Positions 1 to 8,720 of a stretch of 64,000 nucleotides of DNA are shown in pieces. The notes beneath the pieces were generated by a model. It saw nothing but the letters and a program-made list of their open reading frames with translations, did no database searches and was not told the DNA's origin. The position numbers and the translations under genes are program-made. Each line of letters starts with the position of its first letter. The first letter of the stretch is position 1. The DNA is from Georgenia wutianyii (GTDB taxonomy: Bacteria; Actinomycetota; Actinomycetes; Actinomycetales; Actinomycetaceae): NCBI RefSeq assembly GCF_006349365.1, contig NZ_CP040899.1, forward strand, positions 2,418,001-2,482,000, written 5' to 3'.

Positions 1-465
1 GTGCGGGTCCGTGCTGTCCGGGCCGAGGACGACGGCGTCGGCCCCGGCGGCGTCGGCAGCGCGGACGATGGTGCCGAGGTTGCCCGGGTCCGCCGCCCAC
101 GGCAGGACGGCGACCAGCCGCAGCGGCCCGGCGGGCAGCGCGACGTCGGGCTCGGTGCGGACGACGGCGAGCGCGCCCTGGGCGTCCCCGCTCATCGCCG
201 CGAGGACCTCGGGGGTAGCGAGGTGGACGTGGCGCACGGTCACGCGTGCCTCGGCGAGGATCTCGGGGTGGCGGTCGGCCGCCTCCTCGGTGAGGTAGAG
301 GTCGCGCACCCGCTCGGGCGCGTGCCGGACCACCTCACGCACGCCCTGCGGGCCCTCGACGAGGAACTGGCCGTGGCGCCGACGTGCCGAACGCCCGGAC
401 AGCCGCTTGACCATCGCGACCCGATCGGATCGGGGGTTGGTCAGCAGGTCCGGGCGTTCGGTCAT
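1..465 (-). CDS. SpoU/TrmH-family 23S rRNA methyltransferase (3' part cut by window edge)
   Basis: The open frame begins at an ATG at 463-465 on the minus strand and runs off the left edge, so only the N-terminal 155 residues are present. The start (MTERPDLLTNPRSDRV), the substrate-binding-like segment with GQFLVEGPQGVREV, and the beginning of the SPOUT domain (LPWAADPGNLGTIVRAADA, the conserved N-P/G-N-x-G-x-x-x-R motif 1) are typical of TrmH-like 2'-O-ribose methyltransferases of 23S rRNA. The knot and SAM-binding motifs 2 and 3 lie outside. It starts 8 nt after the rplT stop, so it is probably cotranscribed with infC-rpmI-rplT, the common actinobacterial arrangement upstream of pheST. The exact rRNA target cannot be told. 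Confidence 0.88.
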   Translation of the reverse strand, partial: MTERPDLLTNPRSDRVAMVKRLSGRSARRRHGQFLVEGPQGVREVVRHAPERVRDLYLTEEAADRHPEILAEARVTVRHVHLATPEVLAAMSGDAQGALAVVRTEPDVALPAGPLRLVAVLPWAADPGNLGTIVRAADAAGADAVVLGPDSTDPH

Positions 466-473
466 CGAAGGTG

Positions 474-854
474 TCAGGCGACGGGCGCGTTGACGTCCTC
501 GGGAAGGTTCGCCTTGGCGAGCTCGACGAGCTTGGCGAAGGCAGCCGGCTCGTTGACCGCGAGCTCGGCGAGCATGCGGCGGTCGACCTCGACACCAGCG
601 GCCTTGAGGCCCTGGATGAAGCGGTTGTAGGTCATGCCCTCGGCGCGGACCGCAGCGTTGATGCGCTGGATCCAGAGCCGGCGGAAGTCACCCTTGCGCG
701 CCTTGCGGTCGCGGTAGTTGTAGGTGAGCGAGTGGGTGACCTGCTCCTTGGCCTTGCGGTACAGGCGCGAGCGCTGGCCGCGGTAACCGCTGGCCCGCTC
801 GAGGGTCGTCCTGCGCTTCTTGTGGGCGTTGACCGCCCGCTTGACGCGTGCCAC
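474..854 (-). CDS. rplT: 50S ribosomal protein L20
   Basis: 126 residues, full length for L20, with the diagnostic [15 protein letters not shown] start and the [17 protein letters not shown] and [20 protein letters not shown] segments. L20 binds 23S rRNA early in large-subunit assembly. The basic N-terminal tail and globular C-terminal RNA-binding domain are both intact. It is the third gene of the infC-rpmI-rplT cluster, 27 nt after rpmI. In Gram-positives and enterobacteria L20 represses this operon through mRNA structures; the hairpin at 1095-1114 upstream of rpmI is a possible site here, but that is inference. Confidence 0.98.
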   Translation of the reverse strand: MARVKRAVNAHKKRRTTLERASGYRGQRSRLYRKAKEQVTHSLTYNYRDRKARKGDFRRLWIQRINAAVRAEGMTYNRFIQGLKAAGVEVDRRMLAELAVNEPAAFAKLVELAKANLPEDVNAPVA

Positions 855-881
855 GTCTTGTCTCCTTAGTAGTGGGGCGGC

Positions 882-1076
882 TTACTTGCCGAGCAGCTTC
901 TTGATCCCGGGGGCGTCAGCCGCCGAGACCGCCTTGTCCAGGGCCAGGCGGCGGGTGCGCCGGCTGGACTTGGCCTCGAAGAGGTGCCGGCGGTTCGCCT
1001 GCTCGCGCATGAGCTTGCCGCTACCGGTGGTGCGGAAACGCTTCTTGGCACCGGAGTGCGTCTTGTTCTTCGGCAT
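882..1076 (-). CDS. rpmI: 50S ribosomal protein L35
   Basis: 64 residues starting [21 protein letters not shown], the universal L35 signature, with the conserved Lys/Arg-rich body. It is a structural protein of the large subunit near the E-site region. It lies between infC (stop at 1159) and rplT. The 82-nt gap to infC holds a GC-rich hairpin (1095-1114), a feature one would expect if translation of rpmI-rplT is controlled separately from infC. Confidence 0.98.
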   Translation of the reverse strand: MPKNKTHSGAKKRFRTTGSGKLMREQANRRHLFEAKSSRRTRRLALDKAVSAADAPGIKKLLGK

Positions 1077-1094
1077 TGTCTCTTCCTTACTCCG

Positions 1095-1114
1095 GGCCGT
1101 GCCCGGGCACGGCC
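1095..1114 (-). other. Hairpin between infC and rpmI
   Basis: Perfect 8-bp stem GGCCGTGC/GCACGGCC around a CCGG loop, ending 19 nt before the rpmI start codon. It has no T-tract, so a classic terminator is unlikely. It could be an L20-type autoregulatory structure or an RNA processing site; no protein-binding motif can be proven from sequence. Confidence 0.4.
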
Positions 1115-1158
1115 ATGTCTGCCGGCTGGCGCCGGTTCCTGGCGTCGCGTAGCGGCTG

Positions 1159-1803
1159 CTACGCCTCCTGCTCGGTCTGCTCGACCGGCGTCGTCTCGGC
1201 CTGCTCGACCGACTGCTCGGACTGCTGGGCCTCGGCGGCCTCGGCCTCCTTGCGCTCGCGGGTGCGGCGCTGCTCGCTCTTCGCCCCGCCCTGCTTCTTC
1301 TTGTGCGGGCCGATGACCATGGTCATGTTTCGGCCGTCCAGCCGCGGGGAGCTCTCGATCGAGCCGAGGTCGCTGACGTCCTCGGCGAGGCGCTGCAGCA
1401 GGCGCATGCCCATCTCCGGGCGCGACTGCTCACGCCCGCGGAACATGATCATGACCTTGACCTTGTCGCCGCCCTCGAGGAACCGGACGACGTGCCCCTT
1501 CTTGGTGGCGTAGTCGTGCGGGTCGATCTTGAGGCGGAACCGGATCTCCTTGAGCGAGGTGTTGGCCTGGTTCCGACGTGCCTCGCGCGCCTTCTGGGCG
1601 GACTCGTACTTGAACTTTCCGTAGTCCATGAGCTTGGCCACGGGGGGACGCGCGTCAGGCGCGACCTCCACGAGGTCCAGATCGGCCTCCTGGGCCAGAC
1701 GCAGTGCGTCCTCGACGCGGACGACACCCACCTGCTCACCGCCCGGTCCCACAAGGCGGACCTCGGGGACTCGGATGCGGTCGTTGATACGGGGCTCGCT
1801 GAT
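1159..1803 (-). CDS. infC: Translation initiation factor IF-3, ATC start codon
   Basis: IF-3 binds the 30S subunit, monitors the start codon and tRNA-fMet, and prevents premature 50S joining. The 214-residue product begins [28 protein letters not shown], then has the N-domain, linker and C-domain ([32 protein letters not shown]), and ends in an acidic Glu/Gln-rich tail. The frame is closed by a TAA 10 codons upstream of ATC 1801-1803 and holds no ATG or other standard start before the conserved N-terminus. An AGGAGGAG Shine-Dalgarno sits 6 nt before that ATC. Internal GTG 1750-1752 would remove the conserved first 17 residues. A rare start codon lets IF-3 discriminate against its own mRNA, as known for E. 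coli infC (AUU). First gene of the infC-rpmI-rplT operon, with a structured leader. Confidence 0.94.
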   Translation of the reverse strand: MSEPRINDRIRVPEVRLVGPGGEQVGVVRVEDALRLAQEADLDLVEVAPDARPPVAKLMDYGKFKYESAQKAREARRNQANTSLKEIRFRLKIDPHDYATKKGHVVRFLEGGDKVKVMIMFRGREQSRPEMGMRLLQRLAEDVSDLGSIESSPRLDGRNMTMVIGPHKKKQGGAKSEQRRTRERKEAEAAEAQQSEQSVEQAETTPVEQTEQEA

Positions 1804-1843
1804 GTGCTGCTCCTCCTGCTCGTCGCGGTCTGCTTACGAAGAA

Positions 1844-1922
1844 GGCCTCCGTTCGCAGGTGCGCACGGAGGCCTCGCAGGGTCGCTGCACGGCGGGTGCC
1901 GTACGAGGAGACTTGCGTCTCC
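1844..1922 (-). promoter_or_regulatory. Structured 5' leader of the infC operon (two strong hairpins)
   Basis: Two hairpins lie in the 5' leader of infC on the minus strand. One (1907-1922) is a 6-bp stem GGAGAC/GTCTCC closed by a GCAA loop, a GNRA tetraloop on the transcribed strand. The other (1844-1873) is a perfect 9-bp stem GGCCTCCGT/ACGGAGGCC with a 12-nt loop, followed by TTCTTCG. They lie about 40-120 nt upstream of the ATC start. A ribosomal-protein-type leader is likely; whether the second hairpin terminates transcription or binds a protein is unknown. Confidence 0.5.
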
Positions 1923-2039
1923 AACGACCTGGACCCAGCCCCTGTCGCTCTTGCGAGACGGTCGGGACGAGGTGGGAGAGAGCTCCGCTTGCACACCGGA
2001 ACGTACGTCCCGGTCGGTCAGTCTGAGAGACTAGCACGC

Positions 2040-2720
2040 ATGACCAGCCGCATGCACGGGGCCGAGGGTGCCACGAGCGCCTCCCCCGTCAGCGTACCCG
2101 CGGACTTCCCGCCGGGTCCGCCGCCCTCCGCCTCCCCACGTGGGGCAGATCACCGCCCGCGCCGACGCTGGGTGGTGCCCGTCCTCGCGGTCGCGCTCGT
2201 CCTCGCGCTCGGCGCGAGCGGCTACCTCCTCGTCCTCGCCCGCGCGTGGGAGGACCGCGCGGCGGAGGTCGACGACGTCGCACGGGAGCTCGGGGCCGAG
2301 CTCGCCGAGGCCCGCACCGACCTGGAGGAGACCCGCGGGACGCTCGCGCTCGTCGAGACCCAGCTCGAGGGCGCGCAGGAGCAGATCCACGAGCTCGCCG
2401 ACACGGTCGCCCAGACGGGCGACGACCGGGAGGTCCAGCGGCAGGTGGCGGAGTACCAGGGCGAGCTGTTCGCCGCGGCGGCCGGGGTCACCGGCACGAT
2501 GGCCGGGTGCATCAGCGACCAGCAGGACTACCTGCTGGCGCTCGAGGGCGAGCTCACCCGGCGCGCGCAGGCGGAGCAGGCCTCCCCCTCCCCCGCCCCC
2601 ACGGACGGCGCCGCGGAGGCCCAGCCCGACCTCCGCTCGCTCCGCGAGGCGCTCGTCACCTCCTGCCAGGAGGCGGCCGAGGCGCACGAGGACCTCACCC
2701 GCAGGCTGAGCGACTCATGA
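2040..2720 (+). CDS. Membrane-anchored coiled-coil protein of unknown function
   Basis: 226 residues: a Pro/Ser-rich cytoplasmic-like N-terminus (1-40), RPRRRW, one transmembrane helix (about 44-66), a Glu/Ala-rich coiled coil (about 70-125), then a region with two Cys residues and a Ser/Pro linker. I do not recognise a named family. The start is the ATG at 2040. A GAGACT -10-like hexamer (2027-2032) ends 7 nt before it, which fits a leaderless mRNA; no Shine-Dalgarno is visible. Its stop overlaps the start of the protease gene (ATGA), so the two are translationally coupled. The coiled coil may present or regulate the secreted protease; this is inference from adjacency only. Confidence 0.75.
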   Translation: MTSRMHGAEGATSASPVSVPADFPPGPPPSASPRGADHRPRRRWVVPVLAVALVLALGASGYLLVLARAWEDRAAEVDDVARELGAELAEARTDLEETRGTLALVETQLEGAQEQIHELADTVAQTGDDREVQRQVAEYQGELFAAAAGVTGTMAGCISDQQDYLLALEGELTRRAQAEQASPSPAPTDGAAEAQPDLRSLREALVTSCQEAAEAHEDLTRRLSDS

Positions 2721-3451
2721 GGCGACCCGCCCGCGCCGGGGTGATCGCTGCAGCCACGCTCGCGCTGACGGCCTGCGGGGTCGTGCCGCAGCTGCCCGGC
2801 GAGCTGCCGACCGACTACGTCCCCGAGGTCCCCGCCCCCTCCGTCTCCGACCCCGGGGCGCTGTCCGCCGACGGCGTGGACGCCGCCGAGCGCATGGCGG
2901 TGCGGATCCGCAACGTCGGGTGCGGGGAGCTGAGCACCGGCTCGGGTTTCGCGTTGGACGAGCGCACCGTCATCACCAACCGGCACGTCGTCGCCGACGC
3001 CGACCGGATCCAGATCTCCACCTACGACGGCCGCGAGATCGACGCCGTCTCCGCGAGCGTCGCCGACGTCGCGGACCTCGCCCTGCTCCGCACCGCCGAG
3101 CCGCTGGCCACGGTGCCCGGCCTCGCCGAGGTCGACGCCGAGGTCGGCGAGCCGGTGACGGTCGTCGGCTACCCGCGCGGCGGCCAGCTGTCGACGGCGC
3201 AGGGGTCGGTGCTCGGCTACGAGCTCGACACCCTCGGCTCGGACCTCGGCATGGTCGGCCGGACGAACGCCCAGGTCGACCACGGCTCCTCGGGCAGCGC
3301 GGTCCTCGGCAGCGAGGGCCAGGTGGTCGGCGTCGTCTACGCCATGGACGTGTGGTCCAACAGCTACATGGTCCCGGTGAGCACGCTGCACGACCTCCTC
3401 GCCGAGGACGCGTTCGAGCCGCTCACCTCCTGCCGCGAGACCGGCGGCTAG
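2717..3451 (+). CDS. Trypsin-like serine protease lipoprotein
   Basis: 244 residues. A lipoprotein signal (MRRPARAG... then LTAC, lipid-attachment Cys 20) places it on the outer face of the membrane. The chymotrypsin-fold domain has a visible triad: His 90 in TNRHVV, Asp 120 in DVADLALL, and Ser 192 in HGSSGSAV. This resembles the protease domain of secreted actinobacterial DegP/HtrA-like enzymes, but no PDZ domain follows, since the protein ends soon after the SSG strand. The substrate is unknown. Its start overlaps the upstream coiled-coil gene by 4 nt. Its TAG stop shares bases with the stop of the convergent minus-strand gene (CTAG at 3448-3451). Confidence 0.88.
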   Translation: MRRPARAGVIAAATLALTACGVVPQLPGELPTDYVPEVPAPSVSDPGALSADGVDAAERMAVRIRNVGCGELSTGSGFALDERTVITNRHVVADADRIQISTYDGREIDAVSASVADVADLALLRTAEPLATVPGLAEVDAEVGEPVTVVGYPRGGQLSTAQGSVLGYELDTLGSDLGMVGRTNAQVDHGSSGSAVLGSEGQVVGVVYAMDVWSNSYMVPVSTLHDLLAEDAFEPLTSCRETGG

Positions 3452-4032
3452 GCCGCCGGGTCCGCCGGCGGGCGCCCCACGACCATCGCGTCCCGCAGGT
3501 CCGGGTCGAACACGGCCGCTGTCTGCTCGTCGAGGCGCGCGCCGAGCCCGTCGAGGACGGCGGTGAAGAACGCCCGGGCCGCGGCGGCGTAGACGACGTC
3601 GGCGACGTCGGCATCGCTCAGCCCGAGGGCGCGGAGCTCGTCGACGTCGGTCTGCTCGATCGAGGCGGCGTCCGTCGCCACCTTCCCGGCGAACCGCAGG
3701 ACAGCCTCGTCCACAGGGGAGAGCCCGGCGCCGCCGGCGATGGCACGCACCGCCTCCTCGTCGCCGCACACGTCGCGCAGCGCCGTGGAGTGGGCGGCGG
3801 TGCAGTAGGTCGAGCGCACGGCCCGCGCGGCCCCGATGGAGGCGATCTCGTAGCGTCGCCTGTCCATCCCGGAGCGGATGGTGCCGTTGAGGGCGCGCCA
3901 GGCGTGAGCGACCTGCGGGCGCGGCGCGAAGCACGCGGCGTAGTTCGGCACGAAGCCCCACACCTCGCGCTCCCCCGCGTAGTACTCCGCGACGTCGGCC
4001 TCCTCGGCCCGCCGCCCCTCGTCGATGAACAT
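3448..4032 (-). CDS. AhpD-like / carboxymuconolactone decarboxylase-family protein
   Basis: 194 residues. The helical CMD/AhpD fold is suggested by the central YCTAAHSTALR motif (C-x-x-x-H), the form found in peroxidase-related enzymes of this family rather than the CxxC of true AhpD. Conserved flanks MDRRRYEIASIGAARAV and LSPVDEAVLRFAGKVATDA agree. It is probably a cytoplasmic peroxidase or redox enzyme; the substrate is unknown. The ATG at 4030-4032 is chosen because upstream sequence in the frame is low-complexity. It follows the SseB-like gene by 38 nt and may be the last gene of the his operon transcript. It ends tail-to-tail with the protease gene. Confidence 0.8.
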   Translation of the reverse strand: MFIDEGRRAEEADVAEYYAGEREVWGFVPNYAACFAPRPQVAHAWRALNGTIRSGMDRRRYEIASIGAARAVRSTYCTAAHSTALRDVCGDEEAVRAIAGGAGLSPVDEAVLRFAGKVATDAASIEQTDVDELRALGLSDADVADVVYAAAARAFFTAVLDGLGARLDEQTAAVFDPDLRDAMVVGRPPADPAA

Positions 4033-4070
4033 CGACCCAGTGTGCTCCCGCCGGGGAGCCGCGACCAGGG

Positions 4071-4934
4071 TCAGGAGGGGGCGGTCATCGGGTAGAGCTC
4101 GAGGGAGTCGACGCGGTCGGTGAGGACCGGGTCGGCGCTCAGCGCCTCCTGAGCCCGCGTGACGGCGTCCATCATCTGCTCGCGGGTGAGGCCCGGGGCG
4201 AGGGCGAGCAGGGCGCGCAGCTCGCTGCGCACGCCGCGCTCGAGGCGCACCGCGGTGAGCTCGGTGATCCCCCGCAGCGCGTTGACGGCCACGGCGGTGA
4301 GCTCGGGGTCCTGCCAGGACGGCACCCAGCGCACGTTGTTGACGATCGCCCACACGGCGGGCCGCCCCAGCAGGACCGTCACCGGGCCGGCGGGGTCGAG
4401 CACGAGCATGGAGTCGGCGTCCGCGACGGAGGACAGCGCGGCGCGCACGCCCTCGACCGGCACCGGGCGGGCGGTGGCGTCCCAGGCCCGCATCGCGTCG
4501 ACCGAGCTGAACACCGGGAGCGCCGCACGGCCGTCCGGTGTCCGCACCGAGACCATCGCCGCCGAGGCGCACGCGTCCGCCTGCGGGTCGCCCGACCCGT
4601 GCTTCGTGTGGCCGGAGACGGCGCCCTCCTCGTCCCGGCCGGGGTGGGCGTGGGCGACGACGGGCACGAGCACCCGCGCCTCGCGCAGGACGTCGGCGAC
4701 CGCGACGAGCCGCTCGGTCTCGTCGGTGAGGGCGAGGGCGGCGACGAGCTCGGGCGGTGCCGAGCCGTCGTCGCCGGAGAACGGGTTGGCCTTGAGCGTG
4801 CGCCCGGCCCACGGCTGGCCCGCGGAGTCGGCGGTCTCGCTGGGCGTCCGGGCGCCGAGCTTGGCGGCGAGGTCCGGGCGCGGACGCGCGGCGTCACCGC
4901 CGCCCGGCATCATCTCGGGAGGCAGCGGCGTCAC
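4071..4934 (-). CDS. SseB-like protein
   Basis: 287 residues with a GTG start that overlaps the priA stop (GTGA). The N-terminal part has [24 protein letters not shown], a hallmark of the SseB N-terminal domain, followed by DPAGPV and a C-terminal region ([28 protein letters not shown]) as in SseB-like actinobacterial proteins. The molecular function is not established. In actinobacteria this gene commonly sits directly behind priA, as here, so it is probably cotranscribed with the histidine genes. Confidence 0.82.
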   Translation of the reverse strand: MTPLPPEMMPGGGDAARPRPDLAAKLGARTPSETADSAGQPWAGRTLKANPFSGDDGSAPPELVAALALTDETERLVAVADVLREARVLVPVVAHAHPGRDEEGAVSGHTKHGSGDPQADACASAAMVSVRTPDGRAALPVFSSVDAMRAWDATARPVPVEGVRAALSSVADADSMLVLDPAGPVTVLLGRPAVWAIVNNVRWVPSWQDPELTAVAVNALRGITELTAVRLERGVRSELRALLALAPGLTREQMMDAVTRAQEALSADPVLTDRVDSLELYPMTAPS

Positions 4935-5662
4935 GGCCGCCCCGCGACGTCCAGCGCCTCGGGCAGGGTGAAGGCCCCGGCGTACAGCGCCTTGCCAACG
5001 ATCGCGCCCTCGACGCCGGCGTCGACCAGGGTGCGCAGCGCGGCGATGTCCTCGAGGGAGGAGACGCCGCCGGAGGCGACGACCGGTGCCTCGGTGCGCT
5101 CGCACACCTCGCGCAGCAGATCGAGGTTCGGTCCGCTGAGCATGCCGTCCTTGCGCACGTCGGTGAGGACGTAGCGGGCGCAGCCGTCGGCGTCGAGCCG
5201 GGCGAGCACCTCCCACAGGTCCCCGCCCTCGCGGGTCCAGCCGCGGGCGGCGAGGGTGGTGCCGCGCACGTCGAGCCCGACGGCGATGCGCTCACCGTGA
5301 CGGGCGATGACCTTGGCGGTCCACTCGGGGTCCTCGAGCGCCGCGGTGCCGAGGTTGACCCGCTTGGCGCCGGTGTCCAGCGCCCGGGCGAGGCTCTCGT
5401 CGTCGCGGATGCCGCCGGAGAGCTCGACGGCGACGTCGAGGTCGGAGACGAGCCCGGCGAGCAGCTCGGCGTTGGAGCCGCGACCGAAGGCGGCGTCGAG
5501 GTCGACGAGGTGGATCCACTCCGCGCCCTGCTCGGCCCAGGTGCGGGCGGCCTCGGCAGGGTCGCCGTAGGAGGTCTCCGAGCCGGCCTCCCCCTGGACG
5601 AGACGGACGGCCTGACCGTCGACGACGTCGACGGCGGGAAGCAGCTCGAGGCGGCGGGGCAT
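4931..5662 (-). CDS. priA: Phosphoribosyl isomerase A (HisA/PriA)
   Basis: 243 residues, a complete TIM barrel. It catalyses the Amadori rearrangement of ProFAR to PRFAR in histidine synthesis; actinobacterial PriA also does the TrpF step of tryptophan synthesis. Visible motifs are [21 protein letters not shown] with catalytic Asp 12, the phosphate loops SGGIRDD and [11 protein letters not shown], and [11 protein letters not shown] with the second catalytic Asp. The start is the ATG at 5660-5662. It sits 29 nt after hisH and overlaps the SseB-like gene by 4 nt. Assignment as bifunctional PriA rather than plain HisA rests on actinobacterial sequence character. No trpF is in the window. Confidence 0.95.
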   Translation of the reverse strand: MPRRLELLPAVDVVDGQAVRLVQGEAGSETSYGDPAEAARTWAEQGAEWIHLVDLDAAFGRGSNAELLAGLVSDLDVAVELSGGIRDDESLARALDTGAKRVNLGTAALEDPEWTAKVIARHGERIAVGLDVRGTTLAARGWTREGGDLWEVLARLDADGCARYVLTDVRKDGMLSGPNLDLLREVCERTEAPVVASGGVSSLEDIAALRTLVDAGVEGAIVGKALYAGAFTLPEALDVAGRP

Positions 5663-5691
5663 GGGTCGATCTCTCCTTGGGAAGCGCGCGG

Positions 5692-6339
5692 TCAGCGCAG
5701 GGTGCTCAGCCAGTTGCGGAGCAGCTGGATCCCGGCATCGCCGGACTTCTCGGGGTGGAACTGGGTGGCCGACAGCGGGCCGTTCTCCACGGCGGCGACG
5801 AAGGGCGTCCCGTGCTCGGCCCAGGTGACCAGCGGCGGCTCGAGCGGCCCGTCGGAGCCGAGGGCGGCGGCCGGGTCCTCCTGGACGGCGTAGGAGTGGA
5901 CGAAGTAGAAGCGCTCGTCCTCCAGCCCCGCGAACAGGGTCGTGCCCTCCGGCGGGGTCACCGGGGACCAGCCCATGTGCGGGACGATCGGGGCCTCGAG
6001 CCGGTCGACGGTGCCGGGCCACTGGTCCAGGCCCGAGGCGTGCTCGCCGTGCTCGTTGCCGCTGGCGAACATCACCTGCATGCCGACGCAGATGCCGAGG
6101 ACGGGGCGGCCGCCGGCGAGGCGCCGCTCGATCATCCGCGGGCCGCCGACCTCACGCAGCTGGCGCATTACGGCGGCGAAGGCGCCGACGCCGGGGACGA
6201 CGAGGCCATCGGCCTCCGCGACGTCCTCCGGGTCGCTGGTGAGCTCCACGTGGGCACCCGCGCGCTCGAGGGCGCGGACCGCGGACCGGACGTTGCCGGA
6301 GCCGTGGTCCAGGACGACGACGTTCGGCTGGCTGGTCAC
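5692..6339 (-). CDS. hisH: Imidazole glycerol phosphate synthase, glutaminase subunit
   Basis: 215 residues of a class I glutamine amidotransferase. HisH hydrolyses glutamine and channels ammonia to HisF, which makes IGP and AICAR. The nucleophile Cys lies in [10 protein letters not shown], and His and Glu of the triad are in [10 protein letters not shown]. The N-terminal [19 protein letters not shown] is typical. hisF is not in the downstream genes within this window, so it must lie elsewhere. hisH follows the unknown gene by 79 nt and precedes priA. Confidence 0.97.
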   Translation of the reverse strand: MTSQPNVVVLDHGSGNVRSAVRALERAGAHVELTSDPEDVAEADGLVVPGVGAFAAVMRQLREVGGPRMIERRLAGGRPVLGICVGMQVMFASGNEHGEHASGLDQWPGTVDRLEAPIVPHMGWSPVTPPEGTTLFAGLEDERFYFVHSYAVQEDPAAALGSDGPLEPPLVTWAEHGTPFVAAVENGPLSATQFHPEKSGDAGIQLLRNWLSTLR

Positions 6340-6418
6340 CGGAGGAGTCTAACCACAGCGCCCGGCACGTGCGGCCCCGCGTCCGGCCGCGACGACGCGG
6401 GTGCGTCGCGGCCCGCGG

Positions 6419-6970
6419 TCAGGGACGCGGCTTGCGCAGGCCCTTGGCGAACATGCGGGCGGCCTTCCAGCGGGGCAGGTCCCCCGAGCGCTGGTGGCCC
6501 GGGACGTCGGCCGCGCGGACACGGCCGAGGACGAGGTCCTCAACGACGTCGTCGGCACCCGCGAGCACGAGGCCCACGGGCACGTCCTCGCCCGGCTCGC
6601 CGCGCTCGTACCGGCGGGCGGTGAGCTGGCCGGACAGGCCGTGCTCGACGCCGGAGTCGGTGGTGAGGGCGGAGGTGATGAGCACGACACCGGCCTTGGT
6701 GAGCCGGGACAGGGTGCGGGCGGCCTGGTCGGCCGCGGGCGGCACCTCCTGCCCGGGCGTGCCGAGCAGCTCGGCGATGTCCCAGTCCTTCGGCTCGGCG
6801 GCCTGCTCGGCCGCCGGCTCGGTGGCCGGCTCGAGGTCGACGACCGCGACCGCCCCCGAGCGCGAGGGCACGACGTGTACGTCGACGTCCTGCATGGCGC
6901 ACAGGCCGGCGAGCGCGGAGGCGGAGGCCACCGGCGTGAGCACGACGGCGACGGCGGGGACCTCGTTCAC
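6419..6970 (-). CDS. Conserved histidine-operon protein of unknown function
   Basis: 183 residues, GTG start overlapping the hisB stop by 4 nt, so it is tightly coupled to hisB. It begins [39 protein letters not shown], has an acidic Ala/Glu linker (about 50-75), an [25 protein letters not shown] strand-like segment, and ends in a basic tail ([22 protein letters not shown]). I recognise no catalytic motif. A gene of this kind between hisB and hisH occurs in related actinobacteria, which suggests a role linked to the pathway, but the function is unknown. Confidence 0.8.
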   Translation of the reverse strand: MNEVPAVAVVLTPVASASALAGLCAMQDVDVHVVPSRSGAVAVVDLEPATEPAAEQAAEPKDWDIAELLGTPGQEVPPAADQAARTLSRLTKAGVVLITSALTTDSGVEHGLSGQLTARRYERGEPGEDVPVGLVLAGADDVVEDLVLGRVRAADVPGHQRSGDLPRWKAARMFAKGLRKPRP

Positions 6971-7578
6971 AGCGCCCCCTTGGTGGACGGGATCCCCTCG
7001 ACACGGGGATCGGGCTCGATCGCCGCCCGCAGTGCCCGCGCGACGGCCTTGAACTGGGCCTCGACGATGTGGTGCGGGTCGCGCCCGTAGAGCACGCGCA
7101 CGTGCATCGCGATCGCGGCGTGGTGGGCGATCGACTCGAGGACGTGACGGGTGAGCGAGCCGGTGAAGTGCCCGCCGATGAGGTGGTACTCCTGGCCGGG
7201 CGGCTCGCCGGTGTGGACGAGGTACGGGCGTCCCGACACGTCGACGACCGCCTGCGCGAGCGCCTCGTCCAGCGGCACGAGCGCGTCGCCGAACCGGGAG
7301 ATGCCCCGCTTGTCGCCGAGCGCGACGCGCAGCGCCTCACCGAGGGTGATGGCGACGTCCTCGACCGTGTGGTGGGCGTCGATGTGCGTGTCACCGGTCG
7401 CCCGGACGGTGAGGTCGATGAGCGAGTGCTTGCCCAGCGCGGTGAGCATGTGGTCGTAGAAGGGCACCGTCGTCGAGATGTCGGTCCGGCCCGTGCCGTC
7501 GAGGTCGAGCTCGACGAGGACACTCGACTCCGACGTCGTGCGCTCCAGTCGCGCCGTGCGCGTCCCAGGTTCGATCAC
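6967..7578 (-). CDS. hisB: Imidazoleglycerol-phosphate dehydratase
   Basis: 203 residues, the usual length for monofunctional HisB. The enzyme dehydrates IGP to imidazole-acetol phosphate using Mn2+. The paired metal-binding motifs are clear: [14 protein letters not shown] and [13 protein letters not shown], with [17 protein letters not shown] and [22 protein letters not shown] segments between. The GTG start at 7576-7578 overlaps the hisC stop (GTGA); longer starts in the frame would run inside hisC. It follows hisC and precedes the unknown 183-residue gene. Confidence 0.97.
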   Translation of the reverse strand: MIEPGTRTARLERTTSESSVLVELDLDGTGRTDISTTVPFYDHMLTALGKHSLIDLTVRATGDTHIDAHHTVEDVAITLGEALRVALGDKRGISRFGDALVPLDEALAQAVVDVSGRPYLVHTGEPPGQEYHLIGGHFTGSLTRHVLESIAHHAAIAMHVRVLYGRDPHHIVEAQFKAVARALRAAIEPDPRVEGIPSTKGAL

Positions 7579-8702
7579 AGCCCGAGCACCTCCTCTAGGG
7601 CCGACCGGAAGGCGGCCATCTCCGCTGCGGTACCGATCGATACCCGCAACCATCCTGGCGGACCGACGACCCGGATGAGAACTCCCTGGTCGAGCAGTCC
7701 CCGCCACACCCTCTCACGGTCCTCCACCGGACCGAAGAGGACGAAGTTCGCGTCCGAGTCGGCGACGGTGAGGCCGTGCCCGCGCAGCCACGTGACGGTG
7801 CGGTCGCGCTCCGCGCGCAGCTCGGCGACCTGCGCCATGAGCTCCCCCCGGTGGCGCAGGGCGGCCCGGGCGACGGCCTGGGTGACGGCGGACAGGTGGT
7901 AGGGCAGGCGCACGACCCGCAGGACGTCGACCAGCGCGGGCGCGGCGGCGAGGTAGCCGACGCGCGCCCCGGCGAGGCCGAACGCCTTGGACATCGTCCG
8001 GCTCACCGCGAGGTGCGGGTAGCGGTCGAGCAGCTCCAGGGCGCTCGGCGTGCCCTCCCGGCGGAACTCGGCGTACGCCTCGTCGACGACGACGACGCTC
8101 GCCGTCGGTGCGCCGTCGGCGCCCTCGGGGCCGGTGGTGCGGGCTGCCTCGGCGACCGCCTCGATGGTCGAGAGCGGCAGCGCCGTCCCGGTGGGGTTGT
8201 TCGGGCTGGCGAGCAGCACGACGGAGGGGCGGTGCTCGGTCAGCTGGGCGACGGCGTGGTCCGGGTCGAGGGTGAAGTCGTCCTCGCGGCGTCCGGCGAC
8301 CCAGCCGGTCATGGTGTCTCGGGCGTACTCGGGGTACATCGAGTACGTCGGCGCGAAGGACAGCGCCGTGCGCCCCGGACCGCCGAAGGCCTGGAGGAGG
8401 TGGAGCATGACCTCGTTGGAGCCGTTCGCGGCCCAGATCTGCTCGGGGCGCAGCGTGGCGCCGGACTCGACGCGCAGGTAGTCGGCGAGGTCGGCGCGCA
8501 GGTCGAGGAACTCGCGGTCCGGGTAGCGGTTGAGGCCGGGCGCGGCCTCCGCGACGGCCGCCGCGAGGTCCGCGACGACCTGCGCCGACGGCGGGTGCGG
8601 GTTCTCGTTGACGTTGAGGAGGACGGGCACGTCGAGCTGGGGGGCACCGTAGGGCTCGAGGCCCGTGAGGTCCGGCCGCACCGGGAGGGAGGTCTCACGC
8701 AC
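7575..8702 (-). CDS. hisC: Histidinol-phosphate aminotransferase
   Basis: 375 residues of a class I/II PLP-dependent aminotransferase that converts imidazole-acetol phosphate to histidinol phosphate. Motifs: [49 protein letters not shown], and [18 protein letters not shown] with the PLP lysine. The start is GTG at 8700-8702 ([12 protein letters not shown]). Longer in-frame starts would translate the adjacent 18-bp repeat array and are rejected. A TAGACT -10 ends 7 nt before this GTG, indicating a leaderless mRNA. It heads the his cluster here; hisD, usually upstream in actinobacteria, is absent from the window. Confidence 0.96.
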   Translation of the reverse strand: MRETSLPVRPDLTGLEPYGAPQLDVPVLLNVNENPHPPSAQVVADLAAAVAEAAPGLNRYPDREFLDLRADLADYLRVESGATLRPEQIWAANGSNEVMLHLLQAFGGPGRTALSFAPTYSMYPEYARDTMTGWVAGRREDDFTLDPDHAVAQLTEHRPSVVLLASPNNPTGTALPLSTIEAVAEAARTTGPEGADGAPTASVVVVDEAYAEFRREGTPSALELLDRYPHLAVSRTMSKAFGLAGARVGYLAAAPALVDVLRVVRLPYHLSAVTQAVARAALRHRGELMAQVAELRAERDRTVTWLRGHGLTVADSDANFVLFGPVEDRERVWRGLLDQGVLIRVVGPPGWLRVSIGTAAEMAAFRSALEEVLGL

Positions 8703-8709
8703 GGCGGTC

Positions 8710-8715
8710 AGTCTA
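8710..8715 (-). promoter_or_regulatory. Predicted -10 box of the hisC operon promoter (leaderless)
   Basis: TAGACT on the minus strand matches TANNNT and is separated from the hisC GTG by exactly 7 nt, so transcription would begin at the start codon. No -35 match is seen; that position is occupied by the C-rich tract leading into repeat array A. Confidence 0.5.
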
Positions 8716-8720
8716 TGTCC

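Noticed and set aside
1750..1752. GTG start for infC
   Set aside because: It would remove the conserved [17 protein letters not shown] segment and has no ribosome site, whereas ATC 1801-1803 has an ideal one.
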